64,000 nucleotides of DNA, from assembly GCF_009789555.1 (NCBI RefSeq), contig NZ_CP046902.1:4542001-4606000 (forward strand), given 5' to 3'. The notes beneath the pieces are model-generated. The model was not told the DNA's origin, searched no databases, and worked only from the letters and a program-made list of their open reading frames with translations. This DNA comes from Stutzerimonas stutzeri. GTDB taxonomy: Bacteria; Pseudomonadota; Gammaproteobacteria; Pseudomonadales; Pseudomonadaceae. Position numbers and translations under genes: made by a program. Positions within the stretch are counted from its first letter, which is position 1. Each line of letters opens with the position of its first letter. Positions 8,441 through 16,127 of this stretch are shown in pieces.

Positions 8441-10648
8441 TCAAACGATCGGTTGCGAGCCTTCGCGGTCAGGCGCATCGCTGTGAGGTATCTGCGCCAC
8501 GGGAATCAGCGATGGGCCGGCCGGCGCTTTTCGGCGCTTGGCGCGTTTGTTCTGCAGAATCAGCGGCGGGCATTTGCCGTCGTTGTGGTAGGTCATCTGG
8601 CAATCCAGGCAGTAGTGGCACTCGTTGGCATTGATGTGCCCATCCGGATGGATGGCCTGGATCTCGCACTCCCTGGCGCAGAGCTGGCACGGGTCGCCGC
8701 ACGCCTTGCGCCGCTTGAGCCAGTCGAACAGGCGGAACTTGCTGGGGATCGCCAGCGCGGCGCCCAGCGGGCAGATGTAGCGGCAGTACAGCTTGCGGGT
8801 GAAGAGGTTGATCACCAGGAGCGCCACGGCGTAGGCGACGAACCACCACTGGCGGTCGAACTTGAGCGTGATGGCCGTCTTGAACGGCTCCACTTCGGCT
8901 GCTTGTTCGGCCATCGTCATGGATTCCAGGGAAATACCGAACAGCACCAGCAGTACGATGTATTTGATCGCCCATAGCCGCTCGTGCACGGCGAAGGGCA
9001 GTTCGTATTGCGGAATTTTCAGCCTGCGCGCCGCTTCGTTGATCAACTCCTGCAGCGCGCCGAACGGGCACAGCCAGCCGCAGAAAACCCCGCGCCCCCA
9101 AAGCAGGATGCTCGCGGCGGTAAATACCCAGAGGATGAAAATCACCGGATCGGTGAGGAACAGTTCCCAGCGAAAATCCTGGATCAGCGCGTGGACGAAC
9201 GTCAGCACATTGACCACCGACAGCTGCCCCAGCGCATACCAGCCGATGAACACCACGGTGAAGACCAGGTAGCCACGACGCAGCCAGTGCAGGAAGCGCG
9301 GGCGGCGGGTGAAGGTGTCCTGCAGGAACAGGATGACGGTCAGCAGCAACAGTGCCGCCAGAATCACACCGATCTGGAAAGACTTCTGATACCAGACGTT
9401 GACCCAAAGCGGCCGGTTGGCTTCTTCGGCAGCGGCCAGCTCCTCGGCGGTCGGCTGCGGCCGCTCGAGGTACTGTTCCGGCATCTGATAGGCCAGTTCG
9501 AAACTGGTGAACATGCCGCTGATCGGCCCGGTCTGACGGCGTACCAGCAGCTCCAGCGTCCACGGCGAGCCAGGATCGAAGGCCGCATGCGCACGCACGA
9601 TGAACACCGCCATTTCGCTGAAGTCCGGCATGCCTTCGGCGTAAACGTCGTCCAGACGCTGGAAATCCATGTCGCGGAAGCTGATGACGTTGCCGGACTG
9701 GCGCAGTTGTACCCGATCGAAAATACCTCCGCGGACATAACCCGACCCCTTGAAGGAGTAGTCGCCGCTGGCCATGACAGCGATGGCGTGCTCGCCCGGC
9801 TTCAGCGCCTGCCGGAGATAGCGGTACTGGTTGTCGCCCAGCAGCGTGCGGCCAATGGTTGGCGGGTCGAGGTGGGTGACATACAGATCGATGAAGGTCT
9901 CGTCGACTTGCCCGGGCGCAGCCTGGTCGACGCTTTCGGCTTCGGTGCCCTTGAAGGCCTGGTCGATGGCCCCCCTGGTCAGGTGCAGACGACGGATCGC
10001 GCCATTGCCGGTCAGCTCGCTCCAATTGGCAGGCTCGTAATAATCCTCGCGCACGGTGGCAGGCTTGCGCGCCAGACCGACGGTGCCATCTACCAGGCCC
10101 AGCGACAGCGCGACTTCATGGGCGGCACGCATGACCACCTCGTTGACCACCATCACCGTGACCGTGGCGCCGGTAACCGCATCGATGGTCACGGCGCGGT
10201 CGTCACTGGAGCGGCCGACCACGACCCGCTGATCGACCCGGATACCGCCGTACCGGGCGGTGAACGCGTGCAGCTTCTCTTCCGGGATGCCAATCAGCAG
10301 GATCGGCTCATGGTGCTCGAGCACATAGGCGTCGACGATCACACCCTGCGGATCGAGCAATACCTGCAGGTTGATCGGCTTACCGGAATAAGCCGGGATG
10401 TCCACCACGTCGATCGTCTGGAAGGCATAACCGAGTACATCCCGGCCCCTGGTCAGCGTCCGAACCCGGTAATCGCCCTCAGGCGCCGAACGCTCGGCAT
10501 CGGGGAAGAACCGCTCGATGCGTTGCTGCGCGACGGCGTATTCCTCGGCCCGCAGCGTGACGAAGCTCAACATCAGCGCCAACAGCAGGACGAAGCCAAG
10601 CTCCCACGCACGCCTGGCGCCAACCGCGAGAGAGAGACGGGACTTCAT
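8441..10648 (-). CDS. nosR: NosR flavo-iron-sulfur membrane regulator/electron donor
   Basis: A 735-residue membrane protein. After one N-terminal helix comes a periplasmic FMN-binding domain with the flavinylation motif TGAT (Thr162 probable attachment site). Then several membrane helices follow, with two CxxxCP motifs (FCGWLCP, CRYICP). The C-terminus is a cytoplasmic ferredoxin-like region with two four-cysteine clusters. NosR is needed for nosZ expression and for sustained N2O reduction, probably as an electron donor to NosZ. It is the first gene of the cluster, behind a canonical DNR/FNR box. The ribosome binding site is weak. Confidence 0.96.
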   Translation of the reverse strand: MKSRLSLAVGARRAWELGFVLLLALMLSFVTLRAEEYAVAQQRIERFFPDAERSAPEGDYRVRTLTRGRDVLGYAFQTIDVVDIPAYSGKPINLQVLLDPQGVIVDAYVLEHHEPILLIGIPEEKLHAFTARYGGIRVDQRVVVGRSSDDRAVTIDAVTGATVTVMVVNEVVMRAAHEVALSLGLVDGTVGLARKPATVREDYYEPANWSELTGNGAIRRLHLTRGAIDQAFKGTEAESVDQAAPGQVDETFIDLYVTHLDPPTIGRTLLGDNQYRYLRQALKPGEHAIAVMASGDYSFKGSGYVRGGIFDRVQLRQSGNVISFRDMDFQRLDDVYAEGMPDFSEMAVFIVRAHAAFDPGSPWTLELLVRRQTGPISGMFTSFELAYQMPEQYLERPQPTAEELAAAEEANRPLWVNVWYQKSFQIGVILAALLLLTVILFLQDTFTRRPRFLHWLRRGYLVFTVVFIGWYALGQLSVVNVLTFVHALIQDFRWELFLTDPVIFILWVFTAASILLWGRGVFCGWLCPFGALQELINEAARRLKIPQYELPFAVHERLWAIKYIVLLVLFGISLESMTMAEQAAEVEPFKTAITLKFDRQWWFVAYAVALLVINLFTRKLYCRYICPLGAALAIPSKFRLFDWLKRRKACGDPCQLCARECEIQAIHPDGHINANECHYCLDCQMTYHNDGKCPPLILQNKRAKRRKAPAGPSLIPVAQIPHSDAPDREGSQPIV

Positions 10649-10681
10649 GAGCTACCCACTTCAACGACTGAATGTGGGGCG

Positions 10682-10723
10682 ATGGTAGGGAGCGGCCCTG
10701 GGCTACTCCTTGATGGCAATCAA
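10682..10723 (-). promoter_or_regulatory. nosR promoter with perfect FNR/DNR box
   Basis: A perfect TTGAT-N4-ATCAA palindrome at 10710-10723 is followed on the minus strand by TACCAT (10687-10682) at the position of a -10 hexamer when the box is centred at -41.5. Transcription would start near 10675, 27 nt before the nosR ATG. This is the class II architecture expected for DNR- or ANR-activated denitrification genes. Confidence 0.85.
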
Positions 10724-10825
10724 GCTTGGCCGGCGGCGGTTATTTCGTTGAGCCCTGTCAATGATTCAGGGGGCGGAGCGCCGGTCCAGGCATCACCTGC
10801 ACCGGCCTCGGCACGAGCACCGGAC

Positions 10826-12076
10826 TCAGCGACGACCTGGCGGGGTGAGATACGCCGCGGTGGCGCCACGGGTGGCTTCGCTGGCCTTGATTTCCATGCG
10901 TGCGATGCTGCGCAGGTGTACCTGATCCGGTCCGTCGGCGAAGCGCAGGGAACGGCCGCCGGTCCACATGTCCGCCAGCGGCGTGTCCGGGGTCAGCCCC
11001 ATGGCACCGTAGACCTGCATGGCACGGTCGATGATGCGCGTCTGCATGCCCGGCACCAGCGCCTTGATCATCGCGATTTCCTTGCGCGCCGCCTTGGCAC
11101 CGACTTCGTCGATCATCCAGGCAGTCTTGAGCACCAGCAGGCGCGCCTGTTCGATCTCGATACGCGATTCGGCGATCCAGTCACCGATGTTGGCGTACTG
11201 CTGCAGGTATTTGCCGAATGTCTTGCGCTCCTGGCACCGCTCGACCATCAGCTCCAGCGCCAATTCGGCCATGCCGATCGAGCGCATGCAGTGGTGAATC
11301 CGCCCCGGTCCAAGCCGGGCCTGGGCCATCATGAACCCCTCCCCCTCGCGCCCCAGCAGATGGCTGGCCGGGACCCTTACGTTGCGCAACAGCAGTTCGC
11401 AATGGCCTTCGGGGGCAAGGTGATTCATCACTGGAATGTTGCGTACCCGCTCCACTCCGGGGGTGTCGAACGGGACCAGGATCATGCTTTGCTGATGATG
11501 GGTATCGGCATCCGGGTCGGTCTTGCCCATCACGATCAGCAGTTTGCAGTTCGGATGCGAAGCGTTGGTGATGAACCACTTGCGACCGTTGATCACGTAG
11601 TCGTCACCGTCGCGGCGAATCAGCGTCTGGATGTTGGTCGCATCGGACGAGGGAACGTCCGGTTCGGTCATGGCGAACGCCGAACGGATGCGACCTTCGA
11701 GCAGAGGGGTCAGCCAGCGCTCGCGCTGCGCCGGGGTGGCGAACAGGTGCAGCAATTCCATGTTGCCGGTGTCCGGGGCGTTGCAGTTGAACACCTCCGA
11801 TGCCCAGTGCACCCGCCCCATGATTTCGGCCAGCGGGGCATATTCCAGATTGCTCAGTCCCATACCCGGCTCATCATCGCCGAGCGAGGGCAGGAACAGG
11901 TTCCAGAGGCCTTCGGAGCGCGCCAGCGCTTTAAGGTCCTCCATGAACGACACCGGGTATCGACCCGCATTGACCTCTTCGTGCCAGGCACCGATACGCG
12001 GGACGATGTACTGGTCCATGAATACGCGAAGCTGCTGGCGCAAGGCTTCGACGCGCGGGCTGTAGGCAAAGTGCAT
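10826..12076 (-). CDS. Acyl-CoA dehydrogenase family protein
   Basis: A 416-residue flavoprotein of the acyl-CoA dehydrogenase family: an N-terminal helical domain, a middle beta domain (FAMTEPDVPSSDATNIQT is the FAD/substrate loop), and a C-terminal helical domain ending in RFADGPDQVH. That signature resembles the ACAD10/11-like subgroup. It probably oxidises an acyl-CoA, of unknown chain length or substitution. I prefer the ATG at 12076 (MHFAYSPRVEALRQQL), with GAGG upstream, over the ATG at 12142. No neighbour suggests a pathway; the gene is transcribed toward nosR but ends before the nosR promoter. Confidence 0.88.
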   Translation of the reverse strand: MHFAYSPRVEALRQQLRVFMDQYIVPRIGAWHEEVNAGRYPVSFMEDLKALARSEGLWNLFLPSLGDDEPGMGLSNLEYAPLAEIMGRVHWASEVFNCNAPDTGNMELLHLFATPAQRERWLTPLLEGRIRSAFAMTEPDVPSSDATNIQTLIRRDGDDYVINGRKWFITNASHPNCKLLIVMGKTDPDADTHHQQSMILVPFDTPGVERVRNIPVMNHLAPEGHCELLLRNVRVPASHLLGREGEGFMMAQARLGPGRIHHCMRSIGMAELALELMVERCQERKTFGKYLQQYANIGDWIAESRIEIEQARLLVLKTAWMIDEVGAKAARKEIAMIKALVPGMQTRIIDRAMQVYGAMGLTPDTPLADMWTGGRSLRFADGPDQVHLRSIARMEIKASEATRGATAAYLTPPGRR

Positions 12077-12280
12077 GGCAAAAACCTCGGCTGCTCGGAG
12101 GGCGGGATGCGCCCACGATAGCCCTGCGAGCAGGCTCTGCAAACGAGGCTCAGAGCGCTGAATCAGCCCTCATCACCAGGCCGCCAAAACCCGGCGACAT
12201 TGATCCCGGTCATCGCCAGCCGGACGCCGATGCACTAGCGACCCTGTGAGAGACGAGCGCCGGGAACAGGCGTGCTGCCG

Positions 12281-12721
12281 TCACCCATGGATGTAGAACA
12301 TCCCCTTGGCCAGCAACACGATGCCGATCATCTGGGCGAAGATCGCCCAGTGGATGCGCCGGTAGCGAGCGGGTGTCATGCGCCCGCTGCGCAACAGCAT
12401 GGCGACCAGGCCGAAGGTCAGGAACACGCCGACCGCCAGGCCAATCTTCAACCAGAGCAGGGTCGCGAAACTGCTGCCCAACGGACTGGCCAGTGCCTGA
12501 CGGTGATACCAGGCAAGACCGATGCCCGCCCCGTAGACGAACAGCACGACCCCGTGCAGCACCACACGCAGCCGAGCCCCGACGGCCCGGTCGACCCGCT
12601 GCATCAGCTCCGGTTCGATCTGCTGGCGCACGCGAGCGAGCACCACTACCTCGACGAACAGGGTGCCAATGAAAAAGATGGCCGCCAACAAGTGGATAAC
12701 ATGCAACAGCGGATAGCTCAT
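12281..12721 (-). CDS. Small CopD-like integral membrane protein
   Basis: A 146-residue protein with four predicted membrane helices. The first carries HVIHLLAAIFFIGTLF, with a conserved-looking His pair pattern, and a further helix carries VVLHGVVLFVYGAG. The layout resembles the CopD/DUF2269 group of small membrane proteins, some of which bind heme or copper. Function is unknown, and no operon partner is apparent. It ends with a short periplasmic or cytoplasmic tail (FYIHG). Confidence 0.7.
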   Translation of the reverse strand: MSYPLLHVIHLLAAIFFIGTLFVEVVVLARVRQQIEPELMQRVDRAVGARLRVVLHGVVLFVYGAGIGLAWYHRQALASPLGSSFATLLWLKIGLAVGVFLTFGLVAMLLRSGRMTPARYRRIHWAIFAQMIGIVLLAKGMFYIHG

Positions 12722-12786
12722 CGCGACTCCCTCGGTTGTCCCGGCAGGCAGCCTAACAGGGCCACCCGCGCCTTGAACCGCTACGG

Positions 12787-13140
12787 TCAGTGATTCAGCG
12801 CAGTCAGGCTGGCGCCTTCACGTCGCACCTGTTGCCCGACGACGAGCCCGCTCGCCGAGGTTCGCACGCGCGACCGGGAGCCCTCCTCGGTTTCGACGGT
12901 ATACAAGGTGTGCTCCAGGCCCGCCGCCTTCTGCACACCCTGGCCGACGAAATAGCCCATGCCGCCCCCAACCAGGGCGCCGACGGGCCCGCCGGCCGCC
13001 GCTCCCAGCATGAACCCGGTGAGACCGCCAAAGCCGCCACCTACCGCTCGGTCCTGGCGAACCTGCACCACCTCATCGGCATTGACCGCCGTGCTTGCCA
13101 GCAGCATTGCGCCTGTCATCCAAGCGACTAGATTGTTCAT
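12787..13140 (-). CDS. Exported glycine-zipper protein
   Basis: A 117-residue protein with a signal peptide (WMTGAMLLASTAVNA) and a glycine-zipper hydrophobic stretch (GGGFGGLTGFMLGAAAGGPVG onward). A C-terminal segment resembles the SlyB/Rcp family (VETEEGSRSRVRTSASGLVVGQQV). There is no lipobox Cys, so it is not an obvious lipoprotein. Such proteins sit in the envelope; the role is unknown. An AT-rich promoter with a plausible -35/-10 lies upstream. Confidence 0.75.
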   Translation of the reverse strand: MNNLVAWMTGAMLLASTAVNADEVVQVRQDRAVGGGFGGLTGFMLGAAAGGPVGALVGGGMGYFVGQGVQKAAGLEHTLYTVETEEGSRSRVRTSASGLVVGQQVRREGASLTALNH

Positions 13141-13206
13141 GTGAAGCTCCTTGAAGGGTTGTGATTTCCCATTAGCCCAATCAGGAAGCGTGCCGACTTT
13201 TTATCT

Positions 13207-13233
13207 TTTATAAACAGTAACTTGAGCACTCAA
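13207..13233 (-). promoter_or_regulatory. Sigma70-type promoter with TTGAG-CA-CTCAA palindrome
   Basis: In an AT-rich island of the divergent gap 13141-13331, the minus strand reads TTGAGT (13233-13228), a 15-nt spacer and TATAAA (13212-13207), upstream of the glycine-zipper gene. The -35 overlaps a 12-bp palindrome TTGAG-CA-CTCAA (13222-13233), a possible operator. It is not an FNR box because the half-sites are 2 nt apart. Confidence 0.5.
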
Positions 13234-13331
13234 AGGTTATTTTAACCCTCTTGGAGCAGGTTTTTATCACCGTCGTAACGGTAATTTATACCCTGATAGC
13301 GTTTGCCTCATGACAGCGGAGCCAGCCAAGC

Positions 13332-13733
13332 ATGATTGCCTGCAAACGAGCCTATGAGCCGAGCGAAGCCAGCGACGGTTATCGCGTGTTGGTCGATCGC
13401 ATCTGGCCAAGAAATCTCTGCAAGGAGGCGTTGCCGCTGGATGGCTGGCCGAAGGACCTGGCGCCTTCGACCGCGCTGCGCCGGATCTTCAAGGCTGGCG
13501 AGCTGGGCTTCGACGCCTTTCGCGAGCGATACCGCAGGGAACTGGCCAACCACCCGGAGCACTGGTGGCCGCTCTTGGATATCGCCGCCCAGGGGCCGCT
13601 GACGCTGATCTACGCGGCTCGCGACCCGCAGCAGAACAATGCGCGGGTATTGGCCGAATGGCTGCAAGAGGAGCTGGAGCGGCATGGCGCCCCAGCATCG
13701 CCAACATGTTATGCCGGCGAGCGGATCACCTGA
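13332..13733 (+). CDS. DUF488 family protein
   Basis: A 133-residue DUF488 protein, recognised by the RVLVDRIWPRN segment near the N-terminus and the LIYAARDPQQNNARVLAEWL segment near the C-terminus. Members are small cytosolic proteins of unknown function found in many proteobacteria. It is transcribed divergently from the glycine-zipper gene and converges on the dctP-like gene with only 3 nt between the stops. Confidence 0.85.
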   Translation: MIACKRAYEPSEASDGYRVLVDRIWPRNLCKEALPLDGWPKDLAPSTALRRIFKAGELGFDAFRERYRRELANHPEHWWPLLDIAAQGPLTLIYAARDPQQNNARVLAEWLQEELERHGAPASPTCYAGERIT

Positions 13734-13736
13734 GCG

Positions 13737-14735
13737 CTAGTGCTTGCGGTTGACCGTCAGCGCGGCACGAATCACATCGGCACCGATATCGGCCTCGTAG
13801 GACTGCCAGACCGGCATCATCTTCTCGCGCCACGCCTGGCGCTGCTCAGGCGTCAGGGTGATCAGTTTGCTGCTGCCACTGGCCAGGATCCGCTCACGGT
13901 CGCGCTGGTTGAGCGCCGCGGCTTCCTGATTGACCGCCTGGGTCACCTCCAGAATGATGCCTTCAAGCTCCGAGCGGACCGCGAATGGCATGCTCATCCA
14001 GAACTTCTGGCTGGTCACCAGCATGTAGTTGAGTACGCCGTGGTTGCTCTCGGTGATGAACGGCTGGACCTGGTGCATGTTCTGGCTGGCAATGTTCGAC
14101 CAGGGATTCTCGGCGCCCTGCACGACACCGGCCTGCAGCGATTTGTAGACATCGGCGAAGGGCAACACCACCGGCTTGGCACCGACCGCCTTGAACTGCG
14201 CCTCCAGTACCGACGACGGCTGCACGCGAAAGGCGAGCCCGCCGGCATCGTCTGGCAGGCGCAGCGGCTGGGTCGCGGACATCTGCTTCAAGCCGTTATT
14301 CCAGTAGGCCAGGCCATAAATGCCCGAATCAGCCATCGAGCGCAGCAATTCGCGGCTCATTTCGCGCTTCTGGAAGCGCTGCACCGCCGCCTGGTCGTCG
14401 AACAGGAACGGCAGATCGAAGACCTGCAGCTTCTTGGTGTACTGACCAAACTTGGACAGCGAAGGTGCGAGAATCTGAACCTCGTTATCGAGCAGCGCCT
14501 GCATCTCGTCGGCATCGCCGACAAGGGTCGAGTTGGGATACACCTCGACCTTCACCTTGCCGGCCAGGCGCTCATGGGCCAGCTTCTGGAACAGCAATGC
14601 CCCTTTGCCCTTGGGCGTGTCATCGGCCACCACGTGGGCAAACTTGATGACGAAGGGCTCTCCCTCGGCCGCGACGGCCGGGACACTCAACCCACACAGG
14701 ACTACGACCAGCACAGCAACACAAGACTTGAACAT
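13737..14735 (-). CDS. TRAP transporter substrate-binding protein (DctP family)
   Basis: A 332-residue periplasmic binding protein with a Sec signal peptide (VAVLVVVLCGLSVPAVAAEG). DctP features are present: FVIKFAHVVADDTPKGKGA at the mature N-terminus, FRVQPSSVLEAQFKAVGAKPVVLPFADVYKSLQ with the carboxylate-binding Arg, and GAENPWSNI. The ligand is probably a C4-dicarboxylate or related organic acid. No DctQ or DctM membrane subunit lies nearby, so it is an orphan that must use a transporter encoded elsewhere. I chose the ATG at 14735 because GGGGGT precedes it and the signal peptide then begins correctly. Confidence 0.87.
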   Translation of the reverse strand: MFKSCVAVLVVVLCGLSVPAVAAEGEPFVIKFAHVVADDTPKGKGALLFQKLAHERLAGKVKVEVYPNSTLVGDADEMQALLDNEVQILAPSLSKFGQYTKKLQVFDLPFLFDDQAAVQRFQKREMSRELLRSMADSGIYGLAYWNNGLKQMSATQPLRLPDDAGGLAFRVQPSSVLEAQFKAVGAKPVVLPFADVYKSLQAGVVQGAENPWSNIASQNMHQVQPFITESNHGVLNYMLVTSQKFWMSMPFAVRSELEGIILEVTQAVNQEAAALNQRDRERILASGSSKLITLTPEQRQAWREKMMPVWQSYEADIGADVIRAALTVNRKH

Positions 14736-15090
14736 CTGACCCCCAACGGGAAAAGCCCGAAACCGGCGCCTTGTGGGCACCGTCCGAGTGGTTTATCGAT
14801 CGCGACAGGATTCGGCTCGCGCGAATGCGCGGCCCATCCATTCTTTTCGAATGACCTGCTCTACCTGGCAACGCAGTGCCGGCGGCTGGCCTTTATTGGA
14901 ATGAGGATCGTGAAGAGACCGATGCCAGAACGGAATCACACGAAGGGGAGAGTCTTGGCCATCGACGCACGCGATACAAGCGCAGGAAACTCCAACCAGC
15001 TCTCAAAACAGCCTATTGCGTGCGTCGGATCGGCAGAACTTTCTCACCGAATGTCGCTTCTACTGGCAACCAGTTGCCACGGCCGATGCC
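14736..15090. other. 355-nt divergent gap holding a 16-bp palindrome
   Basis: This gap separates the dctP-like gene from the flavoprotein gene, and no coding frame in it is convincing. Its clearest element is TGGCAAC-CA-GTTGCCA at 15064-15079, ending 11 nt before the flavoprotein ATG. It occupies the place where a Shine-Dalgarno sequence would be and could be an operator or translational hairpin. Confidence 0.5.
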
Positions 15091-16029
15091 ATGAACTCGC
15101 CCCTTTCGCTACCCGAACCTATCGACTGCCTGATCGTCGGCGGCGGCCCCGGCGGGCTGACCGCCGCGCTCTATCTGGCCCGCTTCCGGCGTAGTTGCCT
15201 GGTGGTGGACGCCGGATCGAGCCGGGCCTCCTGGATCCCGCGCTCGCACAACTATCCGGGCTTTCCGCCGGGCATCAATGGCAATGCGCTGCTGGTGCGG
15301 CTGCGCGAGCAAGCCAGCGGATACGGCGCGAGGCTCGAGCACGGCCGGGTCGATCACATCGAGCCGCATGCCGACGGCTTCACCGTGCGCTACGACGACC
15401 AGACGTGCGTCGCGCGGCGCATCATCCTGGCCACCGGCATCGAAGACACCTTGCCGGACATGCCCGACGTCGACCAGGCCATCGCCGACGGCAAGGTGCG
15501 GCTGTGCGCGATCTGCGACGGCTATGAGGTCAACGGTGACAACGTCGCGGTGTATGGCGAAGCGGAATGCGCCATCAGTCACGCGGTGTTCCTGCGCACC
15601 TTCACCGACCAGGTCACGGTGGTGGTCCATGGCGAGCAGGACGCCTGTGACCAGGCCATTGCGCTGGCCGAGCATTACGACGTGCGCCTGATCAGCGACC
15701 GGGTCGAAACGCTGCGCCCCTGCGAAACCGGTATCGAGATGACCACCTGCGGCGGCCAGACCCATCACTTTGACATCATTTACCCCAGCCTCGGCGCACG
15801 GTTCCGTTCGGATCTGGCCCACCAGCTGGGCGTGGCCTGCGATGAACAGGGAGGGATTCGGGTAGACGACCATCTGCAGACTTCCCTGCGCGGACTCTAC
15901 GCCATCGGTGACGTGACCCTGGGGCTGAAGCAGATGAGTGTCGCCATCGGTCAGGCCGCACAGGCCGCCACCGCCGTGCACAACAGCCTGGAGCCCAAGC
16001 CCTGGGGCGGTTCGGAGGCGACGCGCTGA
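15091..16029 (+). CDS. Thioredoxin-reductase-like FAD-dependent oxidoreductase
   Basis: A 312-residue flavoprotein. It has an N-terminal FAD-binding GGGPGG, an active-site-like CAIC motif (CAICDGYE, where thioredoxin reductase has CATC) and a C-terminal LYAIGDVT FAD motif. The usual NADPH-binding GxGxxA/G motif is altered to VYGEAECA. It belongs to the thioredoxin reductase/AhpF-like superfamily. It may be a ferredoxin/flavodoxin- or NAD(P)H-dependent disulfide reductase; no thioredoxin gene is adjacent. The start at 15091 has no Shine-Dalgarno sequence and sits just after a perfect palindrome. Confidence 0.8.
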   Translation: MNSPLSLPEPIDCLIVGGGPGGLTAALYLARFRRSCLVVDAGSSRASWIPRSHNYPGFPPGINGNALLVRLREQASGYGARLEHGRVDHIEPHADGFTVRYDDQTCVARRIILATGIEDTLPDMPDVDQAIADGKVRLCAICDGYEVNGDNVAVYGEAECAISHAVFLRTFTDQVTVVVHGEQDACDQAIALAEHYDVRLISDRVETLRPCETGIEMTTCGGQTHHFDIIYPSLGARFRSDLAHQLGVACDEQGGIRVDDHLQTSLRGLYAIGDVTLGLKQMSVAIGQAAQAATAVHNSLEPKPWGGSEATR

Positions 16030-16127
16030 ACCGCAGGGACGCGCCTACGCAGCACCGTCACTGCAACGGCCCAACGGCATTGACGGTCTAGGCTCAATAC
16101 ACGCCCTGTTGGTTTCTGGAGCCTGTC

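Noticed and set aside
8984..12121. Open plus-strand frame of 1045 codons antisense to nosR and the acyl-CoA dehydrogenase
   Set aside because: It spans two unrelated minus-strand genes and their promoter, and has no recognisable domain or ribosome binding site.
13222..13233. FNR box TTGAG-CA-CTCAA
   Set aside because: Half-sites are separated by 2 nt, not 4, and the inner bases differ.
15064..15079. Sigma54 -24/-12 promoter reading of TGGCA...TTGC
   Set aside because: GG and GC are 9 rather than 10 nt apart and the site is too close to the start codon; treated as a palindrome instead.
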